NCBI GenBank assembly: GCA_030838265.1
Contig: JAUTXA010000070.1
Location: 1 to 47,759 of the forward strand
Origin: Actinomycetota bacterium
Lineage (GTDB): Bacteria > Actinomycetota > Acidimicrobiia > Acidimicrobiales > BP-101
Length of the DNA: 47,759 bases
Reading direction: 5' to 3'
In this document: one piece after another, positions 45,620 through 47,759 of the stretch
Layout of the letters: every line of letters begins with the position of its first letter
Numbering within the stretch: position 1 is the stretch's first letter
Position numbers and translations under genes: made by a program
The notes under the pieces: model-generated
Database searches by the model: none
What the model saw: only the letters and a program-made list of their open reading frames with translations
What the model was told of the DNA's origin: nothing

Positions 45620-47759
45620 CGCACGACCGCCAGGATCGACGACGATGCGCAAGACACGACGAGCCGGTCGCCCACCGCGACGAGCGACGTCGGCCCACTT
45701 CCCGCCGGGAGGTCGACCCGGCGCTTGACGCCCGTCTCATCGATGCCGACGACGGCATCGAGGTCGAACAGCGCGGCCCACAGCAAGCCGTCGGGCCCGA
45801 AGGCCAGACCGAACGGCGTGCCGGGAAGCTCGAGGGTGACCGTCCCCCGATCGGGGTCGTCGAGCGACAGCCGGCTGACCAGCGGCTGCACGAAGTGGCC
45901 GAGCCACAGGTGCAGCCCGTCGGGCGAGACCACGGCCGTCCGGACCCGGCCAGCCGTGGGGAACACCCGGTCGCCACTGGACCCGCCCACGCGCGCCAGC
46001 ACCGGGCGGCCGATGTCGGTGACCCATAGGCAGCCGCGGCCGTCGGCCACGACAGTGTCGGGGCGCAGCATGCCGTCGGGCAGGTCGCGGGCAAGGGTGC
46101 CATCGTCAACCCGCCACAGCCTCCGATGCCACGAGTCGACGACCCATGCCGCGCCCTGATCCCAGGTCGCACCCAACAGCTCGCGAGTGCGGGGGAGGCG
46201 AACCCGACTCGTCGCCCCGGACTCGGGGTCGACCACCGCCACCTTGCTGGCCAGCGTCAGCGCCACCCACGCCCGCCCGCGGTCGTCGCACCCCACGATG
46301 TGAGGCCACAACGGAAGACGCCACGTGCGCCACTCACCGGTCGTCAGGTCATGCCAAGCCAGCGTGGAGGAATCCCGGATGGTCAACCAGAGACGCTCGC
46401 CGCCGGCTGCCGTCAGCCAGAACGGGAAGACGCCCGGTACCGCTATCTGATCTTCGACCACCTGGCGCCGCGGGAGGACGCCGACCGGCCACCCTGCCGC
46501 CTCATCGGCGCCGGCCGTCACCGAGGGCGCGGCGGTGGCCAAGCTGGCCGCCTCGTCGGGAACCGGCGGCGACACACCGGGACCAGGGCGGCGAACCTTC
46601 CGAATCAGATCGAGAATGAACCGGCGGTCGACGGCGACGACGGCGATGACCGAGAGGACGACGTCGGCCCCGACCAAGGCAAGGAATCCGACGATGGTGC
46701 GGGGAGCGCCCACGGCGTGACGCAAGCCGTAGGCGGCGGCCGCTGCGACCGATCCGGCCGCGACCTCACGCCATGTGTCTCGCAGCAAGTTCATGCCGGG
46801 GAAGAGGCGATGGATCGGGATCTGCCGGGTGACGATGGCGATGATCCCGAGGCTGCCAATGGCCCACGCCGCGCCATTCAGACCGAACAGGACCACGGCG
46901 GGGAGGAGGACGAGGAAGACCCAGAGCTCGTTGACGATCGACCAGGCCAAGGTGGGCTTGGTGCGGCCCCGGGCCCGGAAGAAGATGTCCCACGAAAAGC
47001 CGATGCTGCCGAGAACGATGGCGATGCCCTGCATCCGCAGGAGGAAGACGGCCGGCGCCCACTTCGGGCCGAGGATGAGGTGGGCGAGATCGCCGGCGAA
47101 GATGGCCAGGCCGAACCCGATGGGTCCTGACCACATGGCGGTGACACGGTTGGTGGCCACGAATGCCCGGCGCTGGCCCTCGACGTCGTCGGGGACTCGG
47201 CAGAGGGCGGGGAAGAGCGTCTGGGCCACCATGGCATCGAGCCGGAAGGCCCTCGCGGCCAGGCCCTGGGCCACGCTGAAGAAGCCGAGGGCGGCCAAAC
47301 CGAGGGACTTGGAGATGACGAGGGTCCCGGCGACGGTCGTCGACAGGCCAAGGAGCCGACTGACCCAGAGCGGCCAGCCGTAGGCCACGAACCGGCGGGC
47401 GACGGGGCCGTCCATCTTCACTCGGGGCCGCATCGGGGTCGCCCATGCCACCGCCACGGCCGAGACCACGAGGGCGGCGACCGACCCGTCGACGAGCGCC
47501 CAGATGCCGTAGCCGGCATAGGCAAGCGGGATGGTCACGACGAAGCCGACGACCGGGCCCAACGCGCTGATGATGTTCTGCTTCAGGTAGTCGAGTCCCC
47601 GCATGTACAGGGCGCTGGGCAGGCCCAAGAAGGCGTTGGTGTAGACGGTCAGAGCCAGGACAGCGACGATCGGCACCAGGTTGGAGCGGTGGTAGTAGGC
47701 GGCGATGAGGGGAGAAAGAGCGAGCACCATGACGAACAGCGCGGTCGAGAGGATGAGCT
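45616..47759 (-). CDS. Wzx-like polysaccharide flippase fused to a beta-propeller (partial)
   Basis: At least 714 codons, open at the right window edge, so the N-terminus is missing. The first about 390 residues seen are helices of the oligosaccharide flippase/PST family (FVAYGWPLWVSRLLGLSTTVAG; LRMQGIAIVLGSIGFSWDIFF; NELWVFLVLLPAVVLFG). After a Pro/Ala linker, residues about 430-704 form a repeat domain with VVADGRGCLWVTDIGRP, VVSPDGLHLWLGHF and LAFGPDGLLWAALFD, typical of Vgb/SMP-30/NHL-type six-bladed propellers. Flippase-propeller fusions are unusual; the propeller may sense or bind the exported glycan. Coupled to the glycosyltransferase gene by TTGA. Confidence 0.85.
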   Translation of the reverse strand, partial: LILSTALFVMVLALSPLIAAYYHRSNLVPIVAVLALTVYTNAFLGLPSALYMRGLDYLKQNIISALGPVVGFVVTIPLAYAGYGIWALVDGSVAALVVSAVAVAWATPMRPRVKMDGPVARRFVAYGWPLWVSRLLGLSTTVAGTLVISKSLGLAALGFFSVAQGLAARAFRLDAMVAQTLFPALCRVPDDVEGQRRAFVATNRVTAMWSGPIGFGLAIFAGDLAHLILGPKWAPAVFLLRMQGIAIVLGSIGFSWDIFFRARGRTKPTLAWSIVNELWVFLVLLPAVVLFGLNGAAWAIGSLGIIAIVTRQIPIHRLFPGMNLLRDTWREVAAGSVAAAAAYGLRHAVGAPRTIVGFLALVGADVVLSVIAVVAVDRRFILDLIRKVRRPGPGVSPPVPDEAASLATAAPSVTAGADEAAGWPVGVLPRRQVVEDQIAVPGVFPFWLTAAGGERLWLTIRDSSTLAWHDLTTGEWRTWRLPLWPHIVGCDDRGRAWVALTLASKVAVVDPESGATSRVRLPRTRELLGATWDQGAAWVVDSWHRRLWRVDDGTLARDLPDGMLRPDTVVADGRGCLWVTDIGRPVLARVGGSSGDRVFPTAGRVRTAVVSPDGLHLWLGHFVQPLVSRLSLDDPDRGTVTLELPGTPFGLAFGPDGLLWAALFDLDAVVGIDETGVKRRVDLPAGSGPTSLVAVGDRLVVSCASSSILAVVR

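Overview
The window is a high-GC, gene-dense stretch of chromosome from an actinobacterium (Actinomycetota). Evidence for this is the BldC-type regulator, the clpS-DUF2017 pair, the caa3-type cytochrome oxidase operon with ctaA and ctaB, the heavy use of GTG starts and the many promoters without leaders. A membrane protein with the N-terminal motif GWWQASDGKWYPPE suggests the class Acidimicrobiia, but that placement is an inference. No rRNA, CRISPR array, transposase or integrase was seen.

Layout. 0.1-5.2 kb: a secreted alpha/beta hydrolase and an osmoprotectant (quaternary amine) ABC importer, whose ATPase diverges from its permeases and binding protein. 5.2-8.2 kb: serS and a divergent ABC-2 exporter pair. 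8.2-18.9 kb: a nine-gene leftward oxidase operon (ctaD-like paralog, subunit III-like, membrane cupredoxin, ctaC with fused cytochrome c, ctaD, ctaE, subunit IV, ctaG, TlpA-like thioredoxin), followed by ctaB and the divergent ctaA. 18.9-23.7 kb: clpS, two 10-codon minigenes, DUF2017, a propeller/PQQ-dehydrogenase, a hydrolase and a peptidase-S51/CysRS-tail fusion that runs into tRNA-Glu. 23.7-26.0 kb: a 2.2-kb island in tRNA-Glu, bounded by 50-bp direct repeats and carrying a proteasome-like Ntn hydrolase. 26-31.6 kb: a subtilisin-like protease, tRNA-Asp, tRNA-Phe, a HAD protein and an ACT-malic enzyme. 31.6-35.3 kb: bldC and a branched-chain amino acid catabolic pair (Leu/Val dehydrogenase and a fused 2-oxoacid dehydrogenase E1). 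35.3-40.8 kb: a small unknown gene, pyrE, a two-component pair, purM and purF. 40.8-47.8 kb: an ECF sigma factor with a long tail and surface-polysaccharide genes (FkbM methyltransferase, secreted protein, GT4 glycosyltransferase, a Wzx-like flippase fused to a beta-propeller, cut by the window edge).

How the genes work together. CtaB and CtaA make heme A. CtaG and the TlpA-like protein probably deliver copper and reduce thiols. CtaC/D/E plus subunit IV form the terminal oxidase. The same operon also encodes a second subunit I whose heme ligands are kept but whose three CuB histidines and cross-link tyrosine are replaced, next to its own subunit III-like protein and a cupredoxin. This is the strongest candidate for an undescribed system here. 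The second candidate is the tRNA-Glu island with the Ntn hydrolase. Two expression habits recur: TANNNT -10 elements 6-10 nt before the start codon (leaderless mRNAs, sometimes as divergent pairs sharing the TA), and NTGA or TGATG stop/start overlaps inside operons, including TTG and possibly CTG starts.
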